Shown here: one piece after another, positions 42,273 to 51,551 of the stretch
Position numbering within the stretch: position 1 is the stretch's first letter
How the letters are laid out: every line of letters begins with the position of its first letter
Assembly (NCBI GenBank): GCA_947630025.1
Contig: CANRFZ010000014.1
Location: 28,119-92,118 of the forward strand
Length of the DNA stretch: 64,000 nucleotides
Direction of reading: 5' to 3'
Source of the DNA: an uncultured Lachnospiraceae bacterium
Lineage (GTDB): Bacteria; Bacillota; Clostridia; Lachnospirales; Lachnospiraceae
Notes under the pieces: model-generated
What the model was told of the DNA's origin: nothing
The model's input: the letters and a program-made list of their open reading frames with translations, nothing else
Databases searched by the model: none
Translations under genes and position numbers: made by a program

Positions 42273-43669
42273 TATTGAAATCCCTCCTCATCTTTGACGG
42301 ACGGCAGCATATTGTATACCGCGAGGGAGATCACTGCCGTAACAACGAATATCATAATACCCAGAACCGCCGCCATGCGGTAGTTCGTATCGTCCACGGT
42401 CATCTTGTAGAGCCATGTCACAAGCAGATCCGTGTAACCCGCATTGTTGGAAAGAGCCATGGACTGCGGCCCGCCCTTTGTCAACAGATAGATCACGTTA
42501 AAGTTGTTCAGGTTGCCCGTAAACTGCGTCAGCAGGAACGGCCCCGTGACAAACAACATATAAGGAAGGGTGATGCTCCTAAACATCTGGAAGCCGCTGG
42601 CGCCGTCGATTCTGGCGCTCTCATACAAGTCCTCCGGAATGTTCATCAGAAGTCCCGTCGTGATGAGCATCGTATACGGAATGCCGATCCAGAGGTTGAT
42701 CAGAATAATCATGATCTTGGCCAGCAGCGGGTCCGACCAGAACGGGATTCTGCTGCTGATCCATCCCCATTTCATCAGATAGGAATTGATCAGGCCGTCG
42801 TTGGCAAACATCTTGTATACATACAGTAACGAAACGAACTGCGGAACCGCGATCGTCATGACCAGAATGGTTCTCCACAATTTCTTGCACTTGATCCCTT
42901 TTCTGTTAATCATGATCGCAACGCCCATGCCGCAGAAATAGGTGAGGAACGTTGCAAAGAACGCCCAGATCAGCGTCCACGCGAGCACCGTCAGAAACGT
43001 GGATCCTAAGCCCGTGCCGCCGAACGAAAACAGATTTTTAAAGTTTTCGAGGCCCACCCACGTAAACAGGTTGGACGGCGGCTGATGGTTCGCGTCGTAG
43101 TCGGTAAACGCCACACAGATCATGAAGATGATCGGCAGCACCGTAAAGACAAAAATACCCAGCACCGGCAGCGCCAGCAGGGTTTTATCAAAATTAGAAT
43201 CCAGTAGGGAGTGCAGGTCGCCCTTGACGGTTCCCAGCGCCTTGCCCTCCGCAAGCAGCTTTTCTTCCTTGCGGTTTTCCCGGATATTCATTCTCCATAT
43301 GAAAAGAAAAACGCCGATAAAGATAATGCTCAAAAGTCCGTAAAGCAGGATCAGAAAGCTATTGTCGTTATAGCTGATCGTACCGTCCGCGTTCATCACG
43401 CGCGCCACCGTTCCCAGCGTGCCGATATCACTCAGATAACGCCATCCGAATCCCACCATATACCACACAAACAGAACTTCCACCGCCAGAAATGCGATGC
43501 CCCGCAGAAACTGCTTACGCATAAGCGGCCCGAAGCCCATGATCAGAAAGGAGACTTTGGTCTTCCAGTCTCCCTGCGCGAACGCCAGCCCGATTTCCTT
43601 GAACTCTTGGCCGATCGCGCCGAAAAAACTACCGATTTTGCTTTTTCCGGTATTTGCTTCTTTACCCAT
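42272..43669 (-). CDS. malF: Maltodextrin ABC transporter permease MalF-type
   Basis: About 465 residues. Extra N-terminal helices precede the permease core. The EAA loop is MNIPEDLYESARIDGASGFQMFRSITLPYM, and FTGNLNNFNVIYLLTKGGP is close to MalF of other bacteria. The ATG at 43669 with GGGAGGG upstream is preferred to a TTG two codons earlier. It pairs with MalG to form the membrane channel. Confidence 0.93.
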   Translation of the reverse strand: MGKEANTGKSKIGSFFGAIGQEFKEIGLAFAQGDWKTKVSFLIMGFGPLMRKQFLRGIAFLAVEVLFVWYMVGFGWRYLSDIGTLGTVARVMNADGTISYNDNSFLILLYGLLSIIFIGVFLFIWRMNIRENRKEEKLLAEGKALGTVKGDLHSLLDSNFDKTLLALPVLGIFVFTVLPIIFMICVAFTDYDANHQPPSNLFTWVGLENFKNLFSFGGTGLGSTFLTVLAWTLIWAFFATFLTYFCGMGVAIMINRKGIKCKKLWRTILVMTIAVPQFVSLLYVYKMFANDGLINSYLMKWGWISSRIPFWSDPLLAKIMIILINLWIGIPYTMLITTGLLMNIPEDLYESARIDGASGFQMFRSITLPYMLFVTGPFLLTQFTGNLNNFNVIYLLTKGGPQSMALSNNAGYTDLLVTWLYKMTVDDTNYRMAAVLGIMIFVVTAVISLAVYNMLPSVKDEEGFQ

Positions 43670-43753
43670 ACTCAAGATCCCTCCCGACTTTCCGTTCTCC
43701 GGCTTGCCGCGCCGTGCGCTGCTTCCCCAAGCGGCCCGAAAACGAGATGAAAC

Positions 43754-43780
43754 CCGGCAGAGAGAAAACCTCTCTGCCGG
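43754..43780 (-). terminator. Hairpin between malE and malF
   Basis: An 11-bp perfect stem (CCGGCAGAGAG/CTCTCTGCCGG) lies 20 bp past the malE stop. On the minus strand it is followed by GTTTCATCT, a weak U tail. It probably acts as a partial terminator or 3'-end protector that keeps the binding protein more abundant than the permeases. Confidence 0.6.
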
Positions 43781-43799
43781 TTCTGTGTTTATTTATTGC

Positions 43800-45071
43800 T
43801 TAGTTTGCATACGAGATGCAGGTATCCTGAAAGCTCTGCAGTGCATTGAGCAGTTCTTCGTCCGTGGATGCGCTGGTGAGCGTGCCGGAGATGACGTCAT
43901 CGCCGAGGGATTTCGCCAGCGTCCAGTAATCGCCGGGGTAGTTGCCCTGCGGAATGGTGTTGGCAAGCTGCTCAGCCAGTGCGGACAGCGCTACGTCTGC
44001 CTGAACCGCGGGGTCCTGCTGCGCCGTTACGTTGGACGGGCCCCAGCCTGCTTCGTTATAACGTGCGAGCTGAACGTCCGCGCTCGTCAAATACTGTGCC
44101 AGCGCGTGGCATACCGCCAGCTTGCCGGCATCTTCCTGCGGTTTGATACCCAGCAGTTTGAAGCCGCCGAAGCCGCTGAGCTGATAGGTAGCGCCGTCGG
44201 AACCCGTAAAGGACGGCAGTTTTGCGCAGGCGTAATTGTCGCCGAACGCTGCCTGTGCGGAAGCGGAATCCCATGTACCGTCAACGATCGCGCCGATGTT
44301 GGTGCCGTTGTCAACGGAAGAACCGTTCTGGAATGCGGGAGAAGCTGCCAGCTCGACGATCTCTCTCATCGCTACCAGACCTTTGTCAGATGCGTAGTCG
44401 ATATTACATTTCGTGAAGTTGCCGTCGTTGTCCGTATCATAGGTCAGCGTGCAGCCCGTTGCAAAGAAGAATGCGGGCTGGTACCAGCCGGAGTTGATCT
44501 CCATGTAGAAGTTCTTGCCTGCCGCCTCACAGTCGGACACGATCTTCTCCAGAGATGTGGGATCTGTCACAACGCTCTTGTCATAGTATAAGAAGTAACC
44601 GTTGTCGGAGGTCATCGGATATGCGTATGTCACGTCGCCGACAACCGCTGCGCTTGCCGCGCCCGCGTCGTTCTGCTCCGTCACAAACGCCGCATTCTCT
44701 CCTACAACCGGAGCCAGCGCGCCTGCGGATACCAGACGTGTGATCTGATCCTGTGCGAAACCGTAAATATCCGCGCCGCCCTCAACGTCCGTGATCATGT
44801 TGCCTGCCGCGTCGCCTTCGCCTACGGGCTCAACGGAAACCGTGTAGCCTGCCATATCCGGGTTGGCTTCCATAAATTCCTTCACTTTAGCTTCCGTAAA
44901 GGACGTAACGTTCTCCGCTACCCAGATCGTGATCTCACCGGAGCCGTACTCGATGTCTTCCGCAGCCGCCGCGCCGTCCGTGCCGGCATTCCCGCCGTCG
45001 GAACCGCAGCCTGCGAGACAACCCAGTGTCATGGAAGCTGCCAGTAATGTTGCCAATACTTTCTTCTTCAT
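43800..45071 (-). CDS. malE: Maltodextrin-binding lipoprotein MalE-type
   Basis: About 423 residues from the ATG at 45071, after AGAGAGGAAAATT; the frame runs further up without a start signal. A signal peptide ends in the lipobox LAGC. The mature protein has a small acidic Gly/Ala linker and then an extracellular solute-binding fold (EITIWVAENVTSFTEAKVKEFMEANPD, YGFAQDQITRLVSAGALAPV, YPMTSDNGYFLYYDKSVV). It captures maltooligosaccharides for MalFG; the substrate is inferred from the linked amylase. It is the first gene behind a promoter with a LacI-type operator. Confidence 0.92.
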   Translation of the reverse strand: MKKKVLATLLAASMTLGCLAGCGSDGGNAGTDGAAAAEDIEYGSGEITIWVAENVTSFTEAKVKEFMEANPDMAGYTVSVEPVGEGDAAGNMITDVEGGADIYGFAQDQITRLVSAGALAPVVGENAAFVTEQNDAGAASAAVVGDVTYAYPMTSDNGYFLYYDKSVVTDPTSLEKIVSDCEAAGKNFYMEINSGWYQPAFFFATGCTLTYDTDNDGNFTKCNIDYASDKGLVAMREIVELAASPAFQNGSSVDNGTNIGAIVDGTWDSASAQAAFGDNYACAKLPSFTGSDGATYQLSGFGGFKLLGIKPQEDAGKLAVCHALAQYLTSADVQLARYNEAGWGPSNVTAQQDPAVQADVALSALAEQLANTIPQGNYPGDYWTLAKSLGDDVISGTLTSASTDEELLNALQSFQDTCISYAN

Positions 45072-45289
45072 AATTTTCCTCTCTCTTTCCGATCCCGCCG
45101 GCAGGAACGTATGTTCGTATTTCCGCATATCGATGCGCGCATTTCTGTTGATTCCGTTGGCAGGATCAATATTGACTTGTGCTGCTTCTATATAAAGCGT
45201 GTCGCCGCGCCCTATATCGCAATAAGTTCCGGCCAAGGTTTTTATATTCTATGGAAGTAGAATATACGGAAAAGGGCCGGCCCTTTTCC

Positions 45290-45306
45290 CGCGAAAATTT
45301 TCGAAA
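45290..45306. promoter_or_regulatory. LacI-type operator near the malE promoter
   Basis: CGCGAAAATTTTCGAAA is a near-palindrome sharing the core GCGAAAATTTTCG with the perfect site at 45447-45464. It lies about 35 bp downstream of the malE -10 box, a position suited to repression as a roadblock. Confidence 0.7.
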
Positions 45307-45338
45307 GCTATTTTCGCAAAGTTTCGTACTCTGACTCT

Positions 45339-45367
45339 AATGTATCATCCGCCATTTGTTTTGTCAA
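45339..45367 (-). promoter_or_regulatory. Promoter of the malEFG-amylase operon
   Basis: On the minus strand TTGACA (45367-45362) and TACATT (45344-45339) are 17 bp apart. The transcript would carry a leader of about 260 nt to malE and pass through the operator at 45290-45306. Confidence 0.8.
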
Positions 45368-45446
45368 TATGGAAATCGTTTTTTTATCCCAATTTTATCT
45401 GTTTTGAACGGAAACAGGCATCCCATTTTGTATAAAATTTACAAAT

Positions 45447-45464
45447 TTGCGAAAATTTTCGCAA
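45447..45464. promoter_or_regulatory. Perfect palindromic LacI-type operator
   Basis: TTGCGAAAATTTTCGCAA is an 18-bp perfect palindrome between the divergent malE and regulator promoters. A looped repressor bound here and at 45290-45306 could control malE and the regulator gene itself. Confidence 0.78.
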
Positions 45465-45480
45465 TAAACGGAATTATCCC

Positions 45481-45509
45481 TTGCGTTTCCGTTTTTTTTC
45501 AACTATTCT
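45481..45509 (+). promoter_or_regulatory. Promoter of the LacI-family regulator
   Basis: TTGCGT (45481-45486) and TATTCT (45504-45509) are 17 bp apart on the plus strand, 17 bp downstream of the perfect operator. Autoregulation is therefore likely. Confidence 0.6.
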
Positions 45510-45590
45510 AACACTATAGCGGCATCCGCGCGCGGGCGCGTCCTGCGCCTGCGGTACGGCCGCAGTACAGAGCAAAGTTGAGGAATCATT

Positions 45591-46598
45591 ATGGCTACGA
45601 TAAAGGACATCGCCGAAAAACTCGGCATCTCCGTCAGCACGGTATCCAAAGGGTTAAACGGCGCCAGCGACATCAGCGAGGCGCTGCGCCAGAGCGTGCT
45701 GGACACCGCCGTGGAGCTGGGGTACACCACGAAGCAGATGCGGAGCAGATCGCAGAAAAAGCTCTGCATCTTTGTGGAAAACATGGAGTACGAAACCGCC
45801 GAACAGTTCGGGTACGACATCATCCTCGGATTCCGGCAGCGCGCCTACCGCGACAATTATGATGTGACGGTAGTCCCCGTCACGCCGGATCTGCAGTCCG
45901 AAGAAAAATACGATACCTATATGCTGAAAAACGGCTATGTCGGCGGCCTGCTGCTGGGCTTCGCGCTGCAGGACCCGTGGATGGAGCAGTTTGGCTCCAC
46001 CGGCATTCCCACCGTCCTTCTGGACAACTATATCAGAAAAAATCCCGCCGTCAGCTATATCGGCACCGACAACTTTGAAGGCATCGACGACGCCATCGAA
46101 CATCTCGTCGGTCTGGGGCACCGCTGCATCGGCCTGATCAACGGCTCGCGGCACTCCATGATCAGCGAGCAGCGCCGGCAGGCCTATATCGACAGCATGA
46201 CGGCCCACGGACTCTTTTTCAACGAGGACATGATGCCCTACGCCTACTTCGTGCCGGAGGCGGCCAGCCCCCATGTGGAACATCTGCTCTCCATCGGCGC
46301 CACCGCGATTCTGTGCGGCAACGACCTGATCGCGTCCGGCGTAATCTCGGAGTGCGAGCGTCTGGGCGTGCGGATTCCCGAAGACTTAAGCGTGATCGGC
46401 TTTGACGACCTGCCGCTCTCCGCCGGCCTGACGCCGCCGCTGACCACCGTGCGCCAAGACCGCTGCGAACTGGGAAAATGCGGCTTCTACGCGCTGCACT
46501 CCCTGATCAGCCAAGTGTCGGTGAGCCGCACCCTGCTGCGCCCGCGTCTGATTGTCCGCGCATCGACCGGCCCGGTCAGACAGGATACTCTCGGATGA
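45591..46598 (+). CDS. LacI-family regulator of the maltodextrin locus
   Basis: A 335-residue repressor. The N-terminal helix-turn-helix reads ATIKDIAEKLGISVSTVSKGLNGASDISEALRQSVLDTAVELGY. The periplasmic-binding-like sugar domain contains ILGFRQRAYRDNYDVTVVPVTP, DNFEGIDDAIEHLVGLGHRCIGLINGS and GFDDLPLSAGLTPPLTTVRQDRCELGK. It is divergent from malE with two matching operators between them, so it is very probably the local repressor released by maltose or a related sugar. Its 3' end overlaps the convergent GH53 gene by 23 bp. Confidence 0.9.
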   Translation: MATIKDIAEKLGISVSTVSKGLNGASDISEALRQSVLDTAVELGYTTKQMRSRSQKKLCIFVENMEYETAEQFGYDIILGFRQRAYRDNYDVTVVPVTPDLQSEEKYDTYMLKNGYVGGLLLGFALQDPWMEQFGSTGIPTVLLDNYIRKNPAVSYIGTDNFEGIDDAIEHLVGLGHRCIGLINGSRHSMISEQRRQAYIDSMTAHGLFFNEDMMPYAYFVPEAASPHVEHLLSIGATAILCGNDLIASGVISECERLGVRIPEDLSVIGFDDLPLSAGLTPPLTTVRQDRCELGKCGFYALHSLISQVSVSRTLLRPRLIVRASTGPVRQDTLG

Positions 46599-47682
46599 CT
46601 TCCAGCGCGGGCAGCGCATGACCGTCATAGTCAAAAAGCGCCTGATTCGCCCACTCGTTGCCGCAGGGCCCCTTTTCCTCTATGTAGGCAAGCGATTCTT
46701 CCGTCGCCCAGCCGACGCCGGGCACCGGTATCCACGCCGGCTCCCAGTAAAAGAAGCCCCGGCCCCTGTGCGCCGGCACCTGCCCGATCACGCGAAGCAG
46801 CGCCTTCATAAAATCCGCCTGCCCCTGTTTCGTCATCGGGAAAGCCACCTTATCCACCAGCTCCTGCCGCGTCGCATAGCCCTTGCGCTGCTCTGCCGGG
46901 AGCTTCTCATACGCCGCGTAGTCTTCCATCGTAAATCCCATGGACACTTCCACAACGACCAGATCCTTGCCGTAGCGCACCGCCAGATCGTTCATGTTAT
47001 CGGCCAGATCGTCCAGCGTGCCGTGCCAGAACGGATAGTAGGACAGGCCGATGATCTGAAAATCCTCGCCGTACTCCCTGTAGTGATCGAACCAGTCCCG
47101 GTACATGGCGTTATTGCCGCCGTTGTCCAGATGGATCATCACCGGCATCCCGGCGTCCACCGACCGCACCGCGCGGATGCCCGCGCTGACAAAGCGGGCA
47201 AGCTGCTCGTAGGCAGGTATTCTGCCGAGCGGCCAGAGCATACCGTTGGTCAGCTCGTTGCCGACTTGGATCAGATCCGGCAGTACGCCCGCTGCTTTCA
47301 TCGCAAGCAGCGTCTCTCTGGTGTACGCATAAACCGCCTGCTCCATCTGCCCTGCGTCCATGCCGCGCCATGCCTTCGGCACCCGCTGCTTGCCGGGATC
47401 GGCCCAGAAATCGCTGTAGTGCAGATTCAGCAGCACATCCATATGGTGCGCCTTGGCGCGTTTCGCCAGCTCGATTGTCCTTGGCAGATCGTTGGTGCCC
47501 GCTCCGTAGGGCCTGCCGTCCTCGGAATAGGGATCGTTCCAGAGGCGCAGCCTGAGCGCGTTGACGCCGTAACTCTGCAGGATATCCAGCGCGTCCTTTT
47601 CTACGCCGTGGTCATAAAATCTGCCGCCCATCTTCTCCACCTCGATCAGCGTGGAGACGTCCATACCTTTGTAATATTTCAT
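46576..47682 (-). CDS. Intracellular endo-beta-1,4-galactanase (GH53)
   Basis: A 368-residue GH53 enzyme with no signal peptide. Family motifs are KGMDVSTLIEVEKMGG, ALRLRLWNDPY, LNLHYSDFWADPGKQRVPKAW, the acid/base Glu in IQVGNELTNGMLWPLG, GLSYYPFWHGTLDDL and the nucleophile Glu in LVVVEVSMGF. It should cleave imported beta-1,4-galactooligosaccharides. It is the third gene of an operon with the 612-residue and zinc-ribbon proteins. A second, secreted GH53 lies about 4 kb to the right on the other strand. Confidence 0.92.
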   Translation of the reverse strand: MKYYKGMDVSTLIEVEKMGGRFYDHGVEKDALDILQSYGVNALRLRLWNDPYSEDGRPYGAGTNDLPRTIELAKRAKAHHMDVLLNLHYSDFWADPGKQRVPKAWRGMDAGQMEQAVYAYTRETLLAMKAAGVLPDLIQVGNELTNGMLWPLGRIPAYEQLARFVSAGIRAVRSVDAGMPVMIHLDNGGNNAMYRDWFDHYREYGEDFQIIGLSYYPFWHGTLDDLADNMNDLAVRYGKDLVVVEVSMGFTMEDYAAYEKLPAEQRKGYATRQELVDKVAFPMTKQGQADFMKALLRVIGQVPAHRGRGFFYWEPAWIPVPGVGWATEESLAYIEEKGPCGNEWANQALFDYDGHALPALEVIREYPV

Positions 47683-47690
47683 ACCGCCGC

Positions 47691-47909
47691 CTAATCAAAG
47701 TCAAATTTCGTGAAACGCTTCATCGCATCCTTGTAGCGGAAACGCACCAGCTCGTTCTTCTCCAGTACGTCCTCCTCCGTGCCCGTATACTGGCAGCGGA
47801 TGCAGTAATATTCCTTTTTGTCCCTGTCATAAAACATATCGATATCCAGATCTCTCATAAAGCAGGAGGGACACCTGTAATTTAATTTGCCTTTGCCAGA
47901 TTGAGCCAT
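47691..47909 (-). CDS. Small zinc-ribbon-like protein
   Basis: A 72-residue protein with two CxxC pairs (YRCPSCFM near residue 13 and YYCIRCQY near residue 36), typical of a zinc ribbon. It overlaps the 3' end of the 612-residue gene by 28 bp and sits nine bases before GH53, so it is cotranscribed with both. Its role is unknown; it might assist RNA or protein binding. Confidence 0.7.
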   Translation of the reverse strand: MAQSGKGKLNYRCPSCFMRDLDIDMFYDRDKKEYYCIRCQYTGTEEDVLEKNELVRFRYKDAMKRFTKFDFD

Positions 47910-49720
47910 GTTGTAAATACCTCCTTATCCTTTAACCCGGTCGTGTAGCCTAACGTAAACATCGGCGAGAATGCGTAGCCCTCCCTGATATAGCCCGTTG
48001 CCTCTTTTTTCCGGCAGCTTAAGGAAACCCGCGTCTCGATCTCCGGAATGACCGCAACGGTCTCCGTCGCGCCTTCCATCTGCGCCTCACGGCATTTGTA
48101 CGCATAGTCAATGGATTCTGTATTGACTCCATCGGTCACTGACAGTTTCACATTCGTCATGTCCTCGGAATATTCCGTCGTGCCGTAGCAGGCCACCATA
48201 TATTCGTCCAGCTCCACCTCGGCGGCGGGATCGCTCATCTCCAGAACACGCCTCTCGATCCCGATTCGGGAACTGCCCTCCTCGAAGTACAGTTTCGTCT
48301 GCAGCTTCAGCGTCAGATCATAGAACTCGATGTCTACCGGATCAAGCGTCAGGATTCGGGTGCCGCCCTCCTGCGAGAAGTGCGCCTTGGTCCTGCACAG
48401 GCACAGATCCACTTCCTCGCCGTTGTGCCTCAGCTTCGCGCTGCGCACCGTGCCCTCTCCTGCGTAGTGGGTGAAGTAGCCCGCCCGGTATTTTTCCTGA
48501 ATCAGGAAAGGATAGGAAGCGTCGGTCACGTGCTTCGTGCCGATGCCCACCGGCCACTCCAGCTTCGCCGCATAAGGCCGCAGATCCACGATGGCGCCGC
48601 CCTGGTCCATGTTCACGCAGGCTCTCATATACGGATCGCAGTACCAGAAAAGCTGCTTCTCCGAGCCGTACAGAATATCCCTCCACAACGCGCATTCGGG
48701 CTCCGTCAGCCTTCTGTGGGCGCGGAAGTAATCGGCGAACTCCGCCATCGTCATATCGTCCAGCCTGCCTTCTTTTTTCAGCTTGCCGTAATACGCCATG
48801 CCGTCCTCGTAGGATTTCAGCAAAAGCTCGTAAGGCGCCTCCCAGCGTCCCATCTTGTTCATCCAGCCGGGCCCCACGAACATCATATTGTAGGCGTAGC
48901 CGTTGTTGTACTTGGCCAGCGCGCGGTACTGGTCGATCAGATTATACAGATACGGGTACTCCCATGTCTTGGAATCATAACTCATGCTCCGCAGCACGTT
49001 CTGCGGATGCGTGCCGAAGTTGGAGCCGTTGCCGTCATAGCAGGCGATCAGGTCGCGGGACAGGTGAGGGATCGCCACAATCCCGCTGTCCTCCTCCTCG
49101 TTCGCCGCCGGCGCGTGCACGTTCTGCCGGCTGGGAATCCACGGCGCCCAGGGGCCCCCGTCCATAAAAGTATACCAAGAGTTGTTGCAGGTGTGGTAAG
49201 CCTTCGGGCCCTCCTCCCAGCAGGTGGCCACGGCACATTTCACCATCGGATACTTTTCTTTGATATAATTGATCAGCTCCGCGTCCAGATAATAGGAGCC
49301 CGTAGACTCCGGATAAAAGCCGAATCTGTCGTGAAACTTCCCGAACACATCGTCCACGATGGATTTTTTGTCCTCCATCGAAAACATCCAGATGCAGAAA
49401 TCCTTGGTCTTGTATTTGGCGCGAAATTCCTCGCAGGGAAGCCCCAGAAGCGACAACGCAATCTCGTCCCCGTACTGCGCATGATCCGCTTTCGCCAGTT
49501 CGACGGCCTCGTCGTTAAAAAGTGACGCATATGTCATCTGTATTGTCGTTTTCAATCCGTTTTTGTGTGCGATCGCCTGCTGCGTCTTAAAAATGTCCAG
49601 CGACTCGGTCAGCAGTTCCTTTCTGCCGATGTCTTCCTCTTTGCCGTGTCCGGTCACCTTCTCCGCATATTCGGGTACCATTTCCGGCCTGTGGATGATG
49701 TTTACAATAAACTTATCCAT
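47882..49720 (-). CDS. Uncharacterised 612-residue protein, possibly a carbohydrate-active enzyme
   Basis: A cytoplasmic-looking protein without a signal peptide; GGAGGAGAGCAGC precedes the ATG. Residues about 1-260 contain segments that recall polysaccharide-deacetylase or GH57-like barrels: NIIHRPEMVPEYAEKVTGHGKEEDIGR, HAQYGDEIALSLLG and FGFYPESTGSYYLDAELINYIKEKYP. The C-terminal 250 residues look beta-rich (TRILTLDPVDIEFYDLTLKLQTKLYFEEGSSRIGIERRVLEM). It leads the operon with a zinc-ribbon protein and intracellular GH53, so a role in galactan or arabinogalactan breakdown is plausible but unproven. The fold guess is weak. Confidence 0.6.
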   Translation of the reverse strand: MDKFIVNIIHRPEMVPEYAEKVTGHGKEEDIGRKELLTESLDIFKTQQAIAHKNGLKTTIQMTYASLFNDEAVELAKADHAQYGDEIALSLLGLPCEEFRAKYKTKDFCIWMFSMEDKKSIVDDVFGKFHDRFGFYPESTGSYYLDAELINYIKEKYPMVKCAVATCWEEGPKAYHTCNNSWYTFMDGGPWAPWIPSRQNVHAPAANEEEDSGIVAIPHLSRDLIACYDGNGSNFGTHPQNVLRSMSYDSKTWEYPYLYNLIDQYRALAKYNNGYAYNMMFVGPGWMNKMGRWEAPYELLLKSYEDGMAYYGKLKKEGRLDDMTMAEFADYFRAHRRLTEPECALWRDILYGSEKQLFWYCDPYMRACVNMDQGGAIVDLRPYAAKLEWPVGIGTKHVTDASYPFLIQEKYRAGYFTHYAGEGTVRSAKLRHNGEEVDLCLCRTKAHFSQEGGTRILTLDPVDIEFYDLTLKLQTKLYFEEGSSRIGIERRVLEMSDPAAEVELDEYMVACYGTTEYSEDMTNVKLSVTDGVNTESIDYAYKCREAQMEGATETVAVIPEIETRVSLSCRKKEATGYIREGYAFSPMFTLGYTTGLKDKEVFTTWLNLAKAN

Positions 49721-49850
49721 GCTGCTCTCCTCCGCTTATTGATCTGCTCCCTGCGCCGCCGCGCCGCTTCTGCCTGTACTGCCCGCCGGCTGCCGGCAGA
49801 TTGCGCCGCATCCCGCATATTCCTCTCTGTGAAAACCGCGTATTTCTCGG

Positions 49851-49905
49851 TTGCGCAATCGGTTGTTCATAGGATTAGCATAGCAGAGCCGCGGCGGAAT
49901 GTCAA
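49851..49905 (-). promoter_or_regulatory. Promoter and small palindrome ahead of the galactan operon
   Basis: On the minus strand TTGACA (49905-49900) and TATGCT (49882-49877) are 17 bp apart. The palindrome TTGCGCAA (49851-49858) lies about 20 bp downstream and may be a regulator site. The rest of the 250-bp gap shows nothing else. Confidence 0.7.
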
Positions 49906-49970
49906 TCCGGCAGATTGCATAGTTTGAAAATCCGAAAATTAGGGGATTTGCACAAACAGAAGCAAAGAAA

Positions 49971-50921
49971 TTATATCCAATATTTTTTCATGTATTCTTC
50001 CGCTTTCTCTCTGGGAAGCCGGAGCTTCTGCATGAGGCGCTCCAGCGTCTCCTCCCGGGTGCTGCCGAGCTCGCGGCTGGTCTCAATCAGAGCTTGTATG
50101 CCCTGAGCAAGTCCCTGCTCCATGCCCTCCTCTATTCCCATCCCGTATATGCTCATCTCCACGGCCTCCCATTCCTCCGACTCCTTGACTTCCGTCACGA
50201 TCCTGTCCAAGTCTACGAGGCGCTTATCTTTCACCGTGACCGCCTCGTTTTCCAGCGTCGTATCCTTCATATACTGCAGCAGGCTCACCAGCTCCGGCCT
50301 GCCGTTCCTGCTCGACATATTCAGGAAGATCTTCTTCGTTCCGTCCTCCAGCGGCAGTCCCGGCACTTCCTCGCACCACTCGCTGAACGTATACATCGCT
50401 CTGTCTTTCCCGAAAATGTCCTCCTGCGTGATGAACACGATGACCGTGGACGGCAGCTCCCTGTACTTCGTCTTTTTCCCCGCTTTCAGCACCGGCGTAT
50501 CGAGCATCCCCTGATAGAACCTGGAACGCTTCCGCACATCGTCGTGTTCCGTGTCGTTCTGCATCTCCATGTCGAACCGCCTGTCCCGGACATCCACCGC
50601 CCACGCATCCAGCCGGATGGCACGCCTGCCCGTCCTGTTCAGCACTACTTCCTCCGTCTTGACGTGCTTCAGCTTTAGCTGCGGCTCGTCCAGAATGATG
50701 CCCAGCACGTCCTCGTAGGCGCGCTTTACTTTCATAACCGACAGAAACAGGGCGAAGTCGCTTAGGTTGATCCGCGGCTCCCCGGACGGCCCGCGCCGGG
50801 TCTTCTGTCCGTCCTGTGCCTGCGTTCCGTCCTGTTCCGGGCTGCCTTCCTGATTCCGGATTCCGTCCTGTTCCGTGGCTCGCTTCTGTTCCGGTTTCTG
50901 TTTCTGTTTTTCCTGTTCCAT
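49971..50921 (-). CDS. Rpn-family PD-(D/E)XK nuclease / putative transposase-like protein
   Basis: A 316-residue protein. The first 50 residues are a low-complexity Gln/Glu/Lys tract with repeated EQDG. A nuclease-like core follows: LSDFALFLSVMKVKRAYEDVLGIIL, RLDAWAVDVRDRRFDMEMQND (candidate catalytic Asp and ExQ), YQGMLDTPVLKAGKKTKYRELPSTVIVFITQEDIF. The C terminus holds GMGIEEGMEQGLAQGIQALIE and a helical end. Such proteins are common multicopy genes in gut Firmicutes, linked to recombination or phage defence. It stands alone. Confidence 0.8.
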   Translation of the reverse strand: MEQEKQKQKPEQKRATEQDGIRNQEGSPEQDGTQAQDGQKTRRGPSGEPRINLSDFALFLSVMKVKRAYEDVLGIILDEPQLKLKHVKTEEVVLNRTGRRAIRLDAWAVDVRDRRFDMEMQNDTEHDDVRKRSRFYQGMLDTPVLKAGKKTKYRELPSTVIVFITQEDIFGKDRAMYTFSEWCEEVPGLPLEDGTKKIFLNMSSRNGRPELVSLLQYMKDTTLENEAVTVKDKRLVDLDRIVTEVKESEEWEAVEMSIYGMGIEEGMEQGLAQGIQALIETSRELGSTREETLERLMQKLRLPREKAEEYMKKYWI

Positions 50922-51360
50922 TCCGTTTCCTCCCTTTCGTTTCTGCCGGGAGGAGACAGAAAGGCCGTGCCGACTGGCGGCAGCTCCGGCTTTCCCCGCA
51001 TCTTCCTCCCTGCGGTCTTATGGTTTTGTAAGCAAGGAGTCCGTGCAGAGATCTCTGCCTGAAAAGGGCCGGTTGTGCCGGCATCCTTCCTTTCCGGAAA
51101 TACGGCGCCCATGAGGAGCACCGGATCTGTTCTTTGCCTGATGTCATTCTACCATGGCCGGACGGTCACTGCAACATAAAATCGAAATAATCGTTATATC
51201 GTTAATTTTGAAAAATATTCCGACAGGAATTTCGCCCGCGGCCGCTCCACGACGACAAGCAACGTCAATGCTTTCAAGCATTCTCTCCCGTCGATTCTGT
51301 GATTTCCAAGCGGCAGCCCATGATTTCCGGTCGGCCGCCCGCTATTCGCGGCCCGCCGCA

Positions 51361-51389
51361 TTGACAAGAACCGCTATTTTTGCTACACT
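51361..51389 (+). promoter_or_regulatory. Promoter of the secreted galactanase gene
   Basis: TTGACA (51361-51366) and TACACT (51384-51389) are 17 bp apart. The leader to the ATG is about 155 nt and contains two similar segments (GCGCGGCTCCG at about 51426 and 51478). The rest of the 630-bp gap (50922-51551) shows only the AT-rich patch near 51180-51225. Confidence 0.8.
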
Positions 51390-51551
51390 GCAATCAGTCG
51401 GACGGCGCAATCGGTTGCTCGCCTCTGCGCGGCTCCGTGCGATTTTCAGGTATACATAGCAGCATCACGGATATCCTGCGCGGCTCCGCGATATTTACGG
51501 CCCCGCCGTTTTTATGGATTGCCGCAGGATATCTTTTGGGGAGGATGACAC

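Noticed and set aside
49971..50921. Insertion sequence at the Rpn-type gene
   Set aside because: No terminal inverted repeats or target-site duplication are visible, so I call only a single gene.
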